Positions 50,534-59,397 of a stretch of 64,000 nucleotides of DNA are shown one piece after another. The notes beneath the pieces were generated by a model. It saw only the letters and a list, made by a program, of their open reading frames with translations, was not told the DNA's origin and ran no database searches. The stretch is taken from positions 732,501-796,500 of the forward strand of contig NZ_CP068023.1 in NCBI RefSeq assembly GCF_016695175.1. The letters run 5' to 3'. The translations under genes were made by a program, and so were the position numbers. This stretch comes from Pseudoalteromonas sp. GCY. GTDB lineage: Bacteria > Pseudomonadota > Gammaproteobacteria > Enterobacterales > Alteromonadaceae. The stretch's first letter is position 1. Each line of letters opens with the position of its first letter.

Positions 50534-51646
50534 TTGCTTATTTTCCGCTATTTAACGGGTGAAGTACTAAAATCTCAGGTTGCGGTTTTTCTCACCTTAA
50601 TGACAATATTTTTGTCACAAAAGTTTGTACTCATTCTGAGCTCAGCGTCTGAAGGGAGTATACCGGGTAAGTTAGTACTTGCTATGCTTGCGTTGAAACT
50701 GCCACAGTTGGCCGGATATATTTTACCGCTTAGTCTCTTTCTTGGGATCATCTTAGCCTATAGTCGCATCTACGCCGACAGTGAAATGACGGTACTGCGC
50801 GCCTGCGGGGTCAGTGAGTGGTATGTCGTTAGGGTGACTTTAGTCTCTAGTGTATTTTTTGCATTACTGGCCGCTTGTGTGAGTATGTATATTGCACCTT
50901 GGGCGAGCGAAAAAGAGTACCAATTAAGAGAGCAAGCCGATGCGGAGTCGGGGCTTTCTACTCTCAGAGCCGGTAGATTTCAGCAAACGGGCAATGAAAA
51001 AGCGGTGGTATTTGTTCACGGCATTAGCGAACAAGGCCGCGAATTAGACAAAGTGTTTGTCGCGCAATTGCCCGAGAAGGACTCAAATCAAGCCGCTCGT
51101 TTAGTGTATGCGCAAAAAGGTGAAGTGATTGAGCTTGATAGTGGTGAGCAGCAATTACTCCTTCATGAAGGTAAGCGTTACGAGACTGATGGCTTCAGCC
51201 AAGCACTTAATCGCACTGAATTTGGTACTTACCAAGTGCAAATTAAAGAACAAGAAATTGAACACCAGCGCCGTAAATTAGAGGCTATTCCAAGCTTACA
51301 GTTACTTGAAATGGATACGCCAGAAGCAAAAGCGCAATTTCAGTTGCGATTGTCGGTGCCTATTTCCATTTTGTTACTCACTCTATTGGCTGTGCCTCTG
51401 AGTGTGGTTAACCCAAGACAAGGCAAGTTCGCTAAGCTCGTGCCAGCAATTACGCTATATTTGGGTTATTTCATTTTACTCAATGCCGGCAAGTTTCTGT
51501 TAGCTGAAGAAAAAGTACCAGCCTCAGTCGGTCTCTGGTGGATCCATTTAAGTGTGCTCTTTATTGGCGTTTATTTAATTGCGAAAGGAAGACCTTTTGG
51601 TGTGTGGGTTCGCTCGGTATTTATGAAACGGGAGACGACGGCATGA
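50534..51646 (+). CDS. lptF: LPS export permease LptF
   Basis: This 370-residue inner membrane permease forms, with LptG and the LptB ATPase, the transporter that extracts lipopolysaccharide. It has six membrane segments, three at each end around a large periplasmic beta-jellyroll domain (about 125-265). The N terminus IFRYLTGEVLKSQVAVFL matches the family. Start is TTG 50534 behind AGGGACG. It overlaps lptG by 4 bases (ATGA). Confidence 0.96.
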   Translation: MLIFRYLTGEVLKSQVAVFLTLMTIFLSQKFVLILSSASEGSIPGKLVLAMLALKLPQLAGYILPLSLFLGIILAYSRIYADSEMTVLRACGVSEWYVVRVTLVSSVFFALLAACVSMYIAPWASEKEYQLREQADAESGLSTLRAGRFQQTGNEKAVVFVHGISEQGRELDKVFVAQLPEKDSNQAARLVYAQKGEVIELDSGEQQLLLHEGKRYETDGFSQALNRTEFGTYQVQIKEQEIEHQRRKLEAIPSLQLLEMDTPEAKAQFQLRLSVPISILLLTLLAVPLSVVNPRQGKFAKLVPAITLYLGYFILLNAGKFLLAEEKVPASVGLWWIHLSVLFIGVYLIAKGRPFGVWVRSVFMKRETTA

Positions 51647-52710
51647 TGAAGACGCTAGATTGGTACTTAGGGCGTAGCATCTTACAAACCACAGGTTTCG
51701 CGCTATTAGTTTTTGTGGGGATCAATACGCTTATTAAGTTTATTGAGCAACTGCGCTCGGTTGGTCGTGGCAGCTATGATTTACTTGGTGCCATGCTCTA
51801 TACCATTTACAGCATGCCAAGCGATATCGTGGTATTTTTCCCGATGGCTGCGCTGATTGGTGGCCTGATTGGCCTTGGTGCACTTGCCTCAAGCAGTGAA
51901 CTAATTGTTATGCAAGCGGCTGGGTGGTCGCGTTTTCAAATTATTATGTCGGTGATGAAAACGGCAGTGGTGCTGGCGCTACTGATGATGGCGCTTGGGG
52001 AGTGGGGCGCACCAAAAGCGGAGCAAACCGCAAAACGGTTAAAAAACGAAGCAATTTATGGCGGTGAAGTCTACAGCGCTCAGCGTGGTGTTTGGGCGAA
52101 AGATGGCGGCAATTTTATTAACATTGGTAATGTTGAAAAAAACGGTAAGCTTAAAGATATCGCAATTTATTATTTCGATGACTCACTAACATTGGCAAAA
52201 ATCGTACGCGCTCAGTCGGCGCAAAGCATATCTAACGGCTGGCAATTGCAAGACGTGGAAGAAGTGCATATCGATCAACAGCAAATTACAACGCATTATT
52301 CAAAATCAATGCTCTACGAGTCTGAATTAAGTGAAGACAGGCTAGGTGTTGTATCGATAGAGCCCGATGCTTTGTCTTTTACAGGGTTATGGTCATTTCT
52401 CGCTTATCTAAAGCAAAATGAGCAAGATTCAAGTAGCTATGAACTCGCGCTGTGGCGTAAGGTGATGCAGCCGCTGACGATTGGGGTAATGCTGCTGGTG
52501 GCTTTGTCATTTATCTTCGGGCCACTGAGGACGGTGAGCATGGGCGCGCGGATTATTATGGGCGTGGTAACAGGCTTAGCTTTCCATCTGAGTAATGAAA
52601 TTTTTGGCCCTATCGTGATGGTATATCAAGTTCCACCGGTGGTTGGCGCGTTAATGCCAAGCTTGTTATTTATTGGATTGGCTATCCATCTGCTGAAGAA
52701 ACAAAATTAA
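51643..52710 (+). CDS. lptG: LPS export permease LptG
   Basis: This 355-residue partner of LptF has the same six-segment plan with a central periplasmic domain. It starts with two consecutive ATG codons at 51643, the first overlapping the lptF stop. KTLDWYLGRSILQTTGFALL and the later PSDIVVFFPMAALIGGLIGLG are typical. A terminator follows 25 bases after the stop. Confidence 0.96.
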   Translation: MMKTLDWYLGRSILQTTGFALLVFVGINTLIKFIEQLRSVGRGSYDLLGAMLYTIYSMPSDIVVFFPMAALIGGLIGLGALASSSELIVMQAAGWSRFQIIMSVMKTAVVLALLMMALGEWGAPKAEQTAKRLKNEAIYGGEVYSAQRGVWAKDGGNFINIGNVEKNGKLKDIAIYYFDDSLTLAKIVRAQSAQSISNGWQLQDVEEVHIDQQQITTHYSKSMLYESELSEDRLGVVSIEPDALSFTGLWSFLAYLKQNEQDSSSYELALWRKVMQPLTIGVMLLVALSFIFGPLRTVSMGARIIMGVVTGLAFHLSNEIFGPIVMVYQVPPVVGALMPSLLFIGLAIHLLKKQN

Positions 52711-52734
52711 CGTTTTGAATTAAGTAAAAAAATG

Positions 52735-52761
52735 GGCCTCATGTTGAGGCCTATATTTTTT
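52735..52761 (+). terminator. intrinsic terminator after lptG
   Basis: A 7-bp stem (GGCCTCA/TGAGGCC) with a 3-base loop is followed by TATA and a T-run. It lies between convergent lptG and the RDD gene. Confidence 0.75.
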
Positions 52762-52808
52762 ATGGATGATGCTAAGGAAAAGAAGTCGTTATCCGAGGTT
52801 TAGACAAG

Positions 52809-53306
52809 TTAATCTAAGCTATTATACACCTTTTTATTTTCCTCTTTGCTCAGTACCACCACTTCAGTGCCACACAGCATATCCTGGAGCGACCTTTTCT
52901 TTTTAAAGTCTAACAACACTATCAGATTACCCAGCCCAAGTAGCGCGCATAGGCTACGAGCGATTGCTTTTGGCCAAGTTAACAGTGCTCCGTCGGGGGT
53001 TTGCACTTTTAAGCGCCACGCGCGCATGCCGATAGTTTGGCCGCTCTTAGTCCAAAAATAGGCAAAAAACAGCACCGAAACCAACACTAATAAAGTGGCT
53101 CTAAGTGTATATAAAATGGGATCAGCTTGGATCAGAGCCGATACGTCTTCATGATTACCAAGCGTGAGCACGTTAAATGAAATTAAGGCATTGATGGTTA
53201 GTAAAAATAACACGGTAGTCAGCATTGCGAACGCGACGACCACTAAGCTGTCGTATATAAGTGAAGCCAAGCGACGGCTGAAATTCGCTGGAGCAAAATG
53301 TGACAT
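52809..53306 (-). CDS. RDD family membrane protein
   Basis: This 165-residue inner membrane protein carries the RDD domain, named for conserved Arg and Asp residues: NFSRRLASLIYDSLVVVAF includes the R and D positions. Three membrane segments are visible, the second around LLVLVSVLFFAYFW, and the C terminus GQTIGMRAWRLKV and SLQDMLCGTEVV is typical. Function is unknown in general; some members act in ion transport. The ATG at 53306 follows GAGAG; upstream in-frame starts add an unlikely extension. Confidence 0.85.
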   Translation of the reverse strand: MSHFAPANFSRRLASLIYDSLVVVAFAMLTTVLFLLTINALISFNVLTLGNHEDVSALIQADPILYTLRATLLVLVSVLFFAYFWTKSGQTIGMRAWRLKVQTPDGALLTWPKAIARSLCALLGLGNLIVLLDFKKKRSLQDMLCGTEVVVLSKEENKKVYNSLD

Positions 53307-53501
53307 AACAACTCTCATAATTACAAGATTGCGGAGTATTTTACACATAAACCGATAAAACGTTTACTGAATTACGTTAACTAATGGATTAGCAACGCCT
53401 TGCCTTTGCCGTTTTAGCAGGAATAAAGTTGACTTTATGGCAATATTTAACTGCTTGTGCACAAATAACAAGCAGTTAACGCCTTATTGCAAAAAAATTA
53501 C

Positions 53502-53529
53502 TTGCCGTTCTTAATCGCCTTTGTATAAT
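53502..53529 (+). promoter_or_regulatory. promoter of tRNA-Leu
   Basis: TTGCCG (53502-53507) and TATAAT (53524-53529) with a 16-base spacer lie about 95 bases upstream of the mature tRNA, giving a leader of about 88 bases. Confidence 0.6.
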
Positions 53530-53623
53530 GCAAAGCATAGAGACGAAGGCAAATAAAAAAAGCCTGAGCTCAAAGTGGTTTTTCTTTATTTTCTCTTGTT
53601 TTAGAAGATGAAAGAAAAATTAT

Positions 53624-53708
53624 GCCAGTGTGATGGAATTGGTAGACATGACGGATTCAAAATCCGTTGCCTTCGGGCGTGGCGGTTCAAGTCCGCCCAC
53701 TGGTACCA
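53624..53708 (+). tRNA. tRNA-Leu (anticodon CAA)
   Basis: This is an 85-base class II tRNA with encoded CCA. The acceptor GCCAGTG pairs with CACTGGT (G1-U72 wobble), discriminator A. The D arm contains GGAATTGGTAGAC, the anticodon stem ACGGA/TCCGT encloses TTCAAAA with anticodon CAA, a long variable arm reads TGCCTTCGGGCG, and the T arm is GGCGG-TTCAAGT-CCGCC. It reads UUG codons. Confidence 0.95.
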
Positions 53709-53716
53709 CTTTTTAT

Positions 53717-53746
53717 AACCCTTGCTTTTTAGCAAGGGTTTTTTTA
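53717..53746 (+). terminator. terminator of tRNA-Leu
   Basis: A 10-bp stem (AACCCTTGCT/AGCAAGGGTT) with a TTTT loop and long T-run starts 9 bases after the tRNA CCA. Confidence 0.92.
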
Positions 53747-53846
53747 TGCCTCAAATTTATGCTTTGAAATTATGGTATCGGACTTGGACGCCACGCGGGT
53801 GGCGCTAATACAGGTTAAGAGTCCGCCCACTGGTACCACTTTTTAT

Positions 53847-53876
53847 AACCCTTGCTTTTTAGCAAGGGTTTTTTTA
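53847..53876 (+). terminator. duplicated copy of the tRNA-Leu terminator
   Basis: This is an exact copy of the terminator at 53717-53746, carried within the 61-bp duplication. Confidence 0.85.
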
Positions 53877-53886
53877 TGCCTGAATT

Positions 53887-53957
53887 GTAGGTCGAGATTT
53901 ATCTCGACGAATTGGATTTATCTCGACGAACGAATAGGTTTTATCTCTACGAATTAG
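53887..53957. repeat. GTAG-headed palindrome with partial copies
   Basis: The unit at 53887-53908 reads GTAGGTCGAGA-TTTA-TCTCGAC, with GTCGAGAT-TT-ATCTCGAC perfectly palindromic. Two partial copies follow (GGATTTATCTCGACGAA and GGTTTTATCTCTACGAA). It has the same plan as the 19.3 kb units but with AGA/TCT in place of CGC/GCG in the stem. Confidence 0.7.
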
Positions 53958-54126
53958 CGCTATTCACTGCTACAAATCAAGCTGCCTCCACGATTCAACC
54001 TATTATTCTAAACTGACAGTTACTTCCTCACAAAACTGGCAGTTTTTGATAGGTTGCCTATGCTTTTGTAATTAAATTGGTTTATTGTAGATTTAAGCAG
54101 CTAAACTTTATCAGGCAAGAGGGGCG

Positions 54127-55518
54127 ATGAAGGTAACCGTAGAAAAGCAAACCATAGTGCTGTTATCGTTATTTACCATCGTATTCTGGAGTTTGACTTT
54201 CTACGCGGTAAATCTTATTTCTCACTCTATTGTGGTTCAGGAAGTAAGCGAAAGAACTGAAACGGTAAGGTCTAACATTTCACTTGTCCGCGCCAAAATT
54301 GAAAACGCCATATTTATGGATACTTATCTGGCTGAAAGTTTAGCGACCTTTGTTACTATCGATCCTGACTTTGCAATTGAGCATTGGTCTCATGTGGTTG
54401 CTAAAGTCGTTGAAAAGTCGACGCTTATTCGCCATGTTGGTCTCGCGCCGGATAATATTATTAGTCATGTCTATCCAGTTGAAGGGAACCGAGCGGCTAT
54501 CGGTTTCGATTTTCGTACTAACCCTGAACAATTTCGCACCGTTGAAATTGCCAGAACTTCTCAAAAGGTATTTATCGCAGGTCCATTACAGCTAGTACAA
54601 GGCGGTGAAGCCTTGATAGCTAGGTTTCCTGTGTTTTCAGATTATCCGAGGAATGAAAACTACTGGGGCGCGATTAGTGTGGTTCTAGATTATCTAAAGC
54701 TGCTTGAATACAGTGGTATTAACGAGTTGGACAGCGCCATTTTAGCTATTCGAGGTCGAGATGGACTAGGTGAACAGGGGGATGTCTTTTATGGCACTGC
54801 TACCTTGTTTGAAACACCAAATTTGGTCATTCCAATCAATTTACCATCTGGTGAATGGCAGCTTGTGGCTGATTATCAAATTGATGAGAGCACTTATGCG
54901 GAAACAAGACAACAAGCACAGATTTTGGTTACTGCTGTTGCCCTAATATTGTTTCTCTCGTTATTAGTACTCTATCGAGCGTATCACTTAGCACATACTG
55001 CCTCGCTGCAAGATGACTTAACTAAGTTGCCCAACCGTCGCTATGCGATTAGGCAACTCAATACGTTACTTGGTCGTTCAGAGCAACCGTCATTTGTGCT
55101 GCTTAACCTCGATCTAAATAATTTTAAACAAGTAAATGATAAGTTTGGTCATGAAGTGGGAGATAAGCTGTTGCTTCATGTCTCGTCAATTTTGATGAAC
55201 TCAGTTCGTGTGTACGATTTTATCGCACGCTTAGGGGGGGACGAGTTTGTCATTATTTTGCACAGAGTGTCAGAAGACGCTTTGGTTAACTCAATCATAA
55301 AAAATATTAAGGAGCAGGTTGCAAGTCAACCCCTACAAGTTAACAGACACATCATTCAAACAACGGTGAGCGTTGGTTATGCTTTTCCAACATCAAATCA
55401 AGACAGTGTCTCGGAGCTCATGGCGCGGGCCGATCACAATATGTATTACGATAAAAACCTGTCGCAACGACAGCAAAAAGAAGGTCAGGTTTTGGAAACA
55501 AATCAGGAAACCCGTTAG
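54127..55518 (+). CDS. membrane-bound diguanylate cyclase with CHASE-like sensor
   Basis: The protein has 463 residues. Membrane segment (about 9-31), a periplasmic CHASE-like domain (about 45-245, with RHVGLAPDNIISHVYPVEGN), a second membrane segment (about 266-284), then a GGDEF domain (about 295-455). The active-site loop GGDEF is intact (370-374), and an inhibitory I-site RVYD (361-364) lies five residues before it, so the enzyme should make c-di-GMP and be feedback-inhibited. GAGGGG precedes the ATG. The sensor kinase gene follows 44 bases later. Confidence 0.93.
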   Translation: MKVTVEKQTIVLLSLFTIVFWSLTFYAVNLISHSIVVQEVSERTETVRSNISLVRAKIENAIFMDTYLAESLATFVTIDPDFAIEHWSHVVAKVVEKSTLIRHVGLAPDNIISHVYPVEGNRAAIGFDFRTNPEQFRTVEIARTSQKVFIAGPLQLVQGGEALIARFPVFSDYPRNENYWGAISVVLDYLKLLEYSGINELDSAILAIRGRDGLGEQGDVFYGTATLFETPNLVIPINLPSGEWQLVADYQIDESTYAETRQQAQILVTAVALILFLSLLVLYRAYHLAHTASLQDDLTKLPNRRYAIRQLNTLLGRSEQPSFVLLNLDLNNFKQVNDKFGHEVGDKLLLHVSSILMNSVRVYDFIARLGGDEFVIILHRVSEDALVNSIIKNIKEQVASQPLQVNRHIIQTTVSVGYAFPTSNQDSVSELMARADHNMYYDKNLSQRQQKEGQVLETNQETR

Positions 55519-55562
55519 AACTATACTAAGCTTACAGAGTATCAATTAGGTGAGAGTGTGTC

Positions 55563-57365
55563 GTGCAGCTAAAGCAGTCAGTTCTATTTTTCAAAGTCGC
55601 CGCGTTTACTTCTGCGATTGTGATCATATTCGTCAGCTGGTTTTTGTATTACGAAGTGAGTCGTAGTGCGCGCCTTACCGCACAACTTACTCATCTACAA
55701 ACCGCTCTGCAACGAGCCATGGATCAAGAAGAGCATATTCTTATTAGAGCACAAAAAGAAGATGTTTCTGCCATCCCACAATTAAAGTACAGCTATCAGG
55801 ATAGCTTTAGTAACTTACTTAACTCTATGGCCAATGAAGAGGCTTTGCTGCCTTTGCTATTACAACTCGATGAACTATCAAAAACCTACTTTAGTAAACT
55901 GGATGAACTTATCCGCTTACATGAGCAGCTCGGCTATGACGAAAATGCAGGCATTTATGGTGAGTTTAGACGCAGCGCCCATGCTTTACAGGATCGAATT
56001 TCTGGTAAGGCTATGCCTCAGTTGGAAATTGCCATATTGGAATTAAGGCGTCGAGAAAAGGACTTTTTGTTAAGAGCTGACTTAAGCTATTTGCAACAGC
56101 ATGAACAACTAGTAATGCATGCTGAGCAACTAATCAAAGACAATGCGCTGAGTGAAGAAATAAGCAACTTGCTAAAACGTTATGAAGCGGGCTTTGCAAG
56201 CTATGTCGCTATTTTGAGCAAGCTAGGTTTGCACGATGGTGAAGGCGTGCGTGCAGAGCTGTTCACCGAGAAGCAACAATTAAGAAGCCAGTTTGAACTG
56301 GTATCAATCCGTACTCAAGCTGTTACGCAAGAACGTAAAGAAAGTATCATTTTATATGGTCTTATTTTAATTGTACTGATGAATATTGCCGTGCTTATCT
56401 TACTTAATTATCAAAATAGCAAAGTCACACGGCATATACTGGCTATCAATAAAGTACTCGTAAAAGTTGCTAAGCTTGAAGACTTTAGCTTAAGGGTGAA
56501 TATTGACGGCAACGATGAGATTGCACAAATTGCTCATCAACTTGATGATTTATTAGCATTTATTGAAACCTTGCTCGCGCGCCTAAGCGCAGCGCAGCAA
56601 CGCTTAATCGAAGAAGCCAAAATGGCGAGCTTAGGAAATATGGTGAGTGGCTTTGCTCATGAGCTTAATACGCCGCTTGGTGTTGCTATTACCAGCCAAT
56701 CGCATTTAAAAGAGCAAGTCGCGACACTAAAATCGCAACTTGAACTTGGTAAGTTACAGCGGCAAACCTTGACTACTTTAATTACTGAGGCAGAAGCCGC
56801 GCTATATTTATTAGAAAATAACCTCCATCGCACTGCCTCGCTAGTAGATGATTTTAAGTTAGTGGCAGTGAATCGAGAGTTTGAAGAAAAGAGTACGTTC
56901 AACCTTAAGCATTTAGTTAAAAATGTCTTTGATTGCTACCAATCAGAATTAAGCCAAGAAGATTATGCCATTGAACTCGAAATCCCAGAAAACTTAACTT
57001 TGATCAGTTACCCGTCGGTGTTTAGCCAAGTTGTTGGATACAGTATTAACAATTGCATCAAGCACGCCAAGGTTGACGGACAAAAACTCAATATTGTGGT
57101 ATCTACCGTGTTAATTAATGACTATATCCATTTTTATTTTAAGGATGATGGTGCTGGTATAGATAAAGAGCTATTGCCCGCTATCTTTGAGCCTTTCGTT
57201 ACTTCAAAGCGATTTTCTGGTGGTACAGGGCTTGGCTTGAGTATTGTGTATAACTTAGTAACACAGAAATTGAAGGGCGAAATCAAAATGCAAAGCCCAG
57301 CGCATGGCGGTGCCTGTTTGCATATTATTTTAACCGGAACGGAATTTAATTTTACAGAAGAGTAA
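55563..57365 (+). CDS. membrane sensor histidine kinase with HBM-like periplasmic domain
   Basis: The protein has 600 residues. Two membrane segments (about 8-30 and 262-284) flank a helical periplasmic region containing LRRREKDFLLRADLSYL, the hallmark of HBM (helical bimodular) sensor domains. HAMP (about 285-337) and a coiled coil follow, then the phosphorylation site H366 in SGFAHELNTPLG and an ATPase domain with INNCIKHAK, DDGAGIDKE and GGTGLGLSIV. GTG start at 55563. No receiver domain and no adjacent response regulator; its closest neighbour is the diguanylate cyclase gene. Confidence 0.92.
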   Translation: MQLKQSVLFFKVAAFTSAIVIIFVSWFLYYEVSRSARLTAQLTHLQTALQRAMDQEEHILIRAQKEDVSAIPQLKYSYQDSFSNLLNSMANEEALLPLLLQLDELSKTYFSKLDELIRLHEQLGYDENAGIYGEFRRSAHALQDRISGKAMPQLEIAILELRRREKDFLLRADLSYLQQHEQLVMHAEQLIKDNALSEEISNLLKRYEAGFASYVAILSKLGLHDGEGVRAELFTEKQQLRSQFELVSIRTQAVTQERKESIILYGLILIVLMNIAVLILLNYQNSKVTRHILAINKVLVKVAKLEDFSLRVNIDGNDEIAQIAHQLDDLLAFIETLLARLSAAQQRLIEEAKMASLGNMVSGFAHELNTPLGVAITSQSHLKEQVATLKSQLELGKLQRQTLTTLITEAEAALYLLENNLHRTASLVDDFKLVAVNREFEEKSTFNLKHLVKNVFDCYQSELSQEDYAIELEIPENLTLISYPSVFSQVVGYSINNCIKHAKVDGQKLNIVVSTVLINDYIHFYFKDDGAGIDKELLPAIFEPFVTSKRFSGGTGLGLSIVYNLVTQKLKGEIKMQSPAHGGACLHIILTGTEFNFTEE

Positions 57366-57431
57366 GTAACCGGAGCGCGGAATAACAATTTGCTTATCTG
57401 AATACAGCTTATGTAAGGTGAATGAAGTAAA

Positions 57432-57461
57432 AAAGCCAGCATGATCGATCATGCTGGCTTT
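57432..57461. terminator. bidirectional terminator between the kinase and DUF885 genes
   Basis: A perfect 15-bp inverted repeat (AAAGCCAGCATGATC and its complement, no spacer) is flanked by an A-rich run on one side and T residues on the other. It lies between two convergent genes. Confidence 0.85.
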
Positions 57462-57485
57462 CATTAGCTTCATTGGCAGTAGGTA

Positions 57486-59318
57486 TTAGCCTTTTTTGCT
57501 CGCTACCCACTCATCAACAAATGATTCAAGCACGTTTAGTGGAACCGGGCCATTTTTCAGTACGACGTCGTGGAACTCACGAATATCAAACTTATTGCCT
57601 AGTTCTTTCTTAGCGGCTTCACGAAGCTCTAGGATCTTCAACATCCCCACTTTGTAAGCAGTGGCTTGTGAAGGCATAACAATATGACGCTCTACCATCT
57701 TCACAGCGTCTGACTTAGCGTTGGGTGTGTTATTTACGTAGTAATCAATACCTTCTTGACGTGTCCACTTCATTGCGTGGATCCCCGTATCTACCACTAA
57801 GCGGCATGCACGCCATAATTCCATCGCTAAGCGACCAAAATCTGAATAGGGGTCTTCGTATAAACCCATTTCTTTTGGTACAAGCTCAGAATATAAGCCC
57901 CAACCTTCGATGTATGCAGTGTAGCCACCAAACTTACGGAATTTAGGCATATCTTCTAGCTCTTGAGCAATCGCGATCTGCATGTGGTGACCCGGAATAC
58001 CTTCGTGATAAGCCAAGGCTTCCATTTGGTAAGTTGGCATCGCTTCCATGTCGTAAAGGTTTGCATAGTAAACACCAGGACGTGAGCCGTCAGGCGCGGG
58101 TTGCTGGTAGAAAGCTTTACCTGCAGATTTTTCGCGGAATGCCTCTACGCGTTTTACTATCATGTCCGCTTTTGGCTTAACGATAAACAGCTCATCCAAG
58201 CGTGACTTCATATTATCGATCATCGCTTTGGCTTCGGCTAAATATTGTGTCTTACCAGCTTCTGTATTTGGAAGGTAAAACTGCTTATCGGTTTTCATGA
58301 ACTCCATAAAGGCTTTTAAATCGCCTTTGAAGCCCACTTTTTCTTTGATTGCTCGCATCTCGTCATGAATACGTGCCACTTCAGATAAACCGATTTCGTG
58401 AATTTCTTCAGCGCTTAACGCTGTGGTTGTCGTACGTGCTAGGGCATTATTATAAAATTTTTCGCCGTTAGGGAATTTCCATGCACCATCACGTTTGTCT
58501 GCTTTTTTCTCAAGTTTATGTAGGTAGCCAATCAACTTGTTATAAGCAGGTTTTACTGCTGTTGTTAGCGCGTCTGTTGCTTCTTTTACCAGCGTTGACT
58601 TCTCGTCTTCACTGATTTCAAGTGTTGCTACTTTGCGTTTGAAATCAGCCAGTAACGTTGAGTCGTCACCCGCAGCAAATGGCGCACCTTTGATGATATT
58701 TTCACTTGATTCAATGACGTGAGGGAAAACGAATTTCGGTGCAATAATACCTTTGTCCGCACGCGCTTTTAAGTCAACGATGAGTTGATCAAATACAGCA
58801 GGTACGCCGTTTAAACGTGAGATATACGCTTTGGCATCTTTCACATCGGTAATTTGGTGCTGGTTGATTAAAAATGCAGGCACCATTGAGTGTGTACCAT
58901 ACATCTGATTTACCGGATAAGAATGGTAACGCCATTTAAAATCTGCAATGGTGTTTTCAAGACCTTGCTTGAATAAGTCGTAGCTCACTTGCGTATTGGC
59001 ATCTAGCTTACTGCGATCAATTGCATTAAGCGCAGCTAAGTCTTGTTTCGTCAGTTCAAGATCTTCAAGTTGGCGCGCTTCGCTGCCGTCATCCCACTTG
59101 TCGTAGTCTTGTTTGATACCCATATAAGTTTGGTAAACTGGGCTACGCATTACGCCACGGGTAAACGACGCTTCAAAAAGTGCGTTCGCCTTTTCTACTT
59201 CACTTTTTACGACTTGTTGTTCAGCTTTTGGATCAGGTGTTGGAGAGTGTGTGGTTTGTTGACAGCCAGCAAAAAGCGCGACGCTTACCGCTGCTGCTAA
59301 AATGGTTAATTTACGCAT
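57486..59318 (-). CDS. DUF885 family lipoprotein, probable zinc peptidase
   Basis: The protein is 610 residues. Signal with lipobox LFAGC (C19) followed by QQTTHS. The DUF885 signature is YHEGIPGHHMQIA, a histidine and glutamate cluster that resembles a zinc metallopeptidase site; also GWGLYSELVPKEMG and DPYSDFGRLAMELWRACRLV. Related proteins are thought to act as periplasmic peptidases. The ATG at 59318 follows AAGGG; the frame stays open for 29 codons upstream but that would bury the signal peptide. Confidence 0.88.
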   Translation of the reverse strand: MRKLTILAAAVSVALFAGCQQTTHSPTPDPKAEQQVVKSEVEKANALFEASFTRGVMRSPVYQTYMGIKQDYDKWDDGSEARQLEDLELTKQDLAALNAIDRSKLDANTQVSYDLFKQGLENTIADFKWRYHSYPVNQMYGTHSMVPAFLINQHQITDVKDAKAYISRLNGVPAVFDQLIVDLKARADKGIIAPKFVFPHVIESSENIIKGAPFAAGDDSTLLADFKRKVATLEISEDEKSTLVKEATDALTTAVKPAYNKLIGYLHKLEKKADKRDGAWKFPNGEKFYNNALARTTTTALSAEEIHEIGLSEVARIHDEMRAIKEKVGFKGDLKAFMEFMKTDKQFYLPNTEAGKTQYLAEAKAMIDNMKSRLDELFIVKPKADMIVKRVEAFREKSAGKAFYQQPAPDGSRPGVYYANLYDMEAMPTYQMEALAYHEGIPGHHMQIAIAQELEDMPKFRKFGGYTAYIEGWGLYSELVPKEMGLYEDPYSDFGRLAMELWRACRLVVDTGIHAMKWTRQEGIDYYVNNTPNAKSDAVKMVERHIVMPSQATAYKVGMLKILELREAAKKELGNKFDIREFHDVVLKNGPVPLNVLESFVDEWVASKKG

Positions 59319-59397
59319 TTTATACCCTTTTATTATATGTTGCCGAATGGCGGTTTTCATGCGGGTTGCAGTGAATATCACCCGCATAATTTCTATA

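Larger units (their letters stand above)
53691..53881 (+). repeat. 61-bp direct duplication of the tRNA-Leu 3' end and terminator
   Basis: The 61 bases 53691-53751 (T-arm 3' side, acceptor, CCA and terminator) recur exactly at 53821-53881, offset 130 bases. Just upstream of the second copy a degenerate CAGGTTAAGA replaces GGCGGTTCAA, and GGACTTGGACGCCACGCGGG lies before it, so the second copy looks like a decayed or truncated tRNA. No gene or integrase lies between them. Confidence 0.85.

Noticed and set aside
53772..53957. 61-codon frame across the duplicated tRNA end
   Set aside because: It reads through the second terminator and REP unit and has no domain or ribosome binding site.
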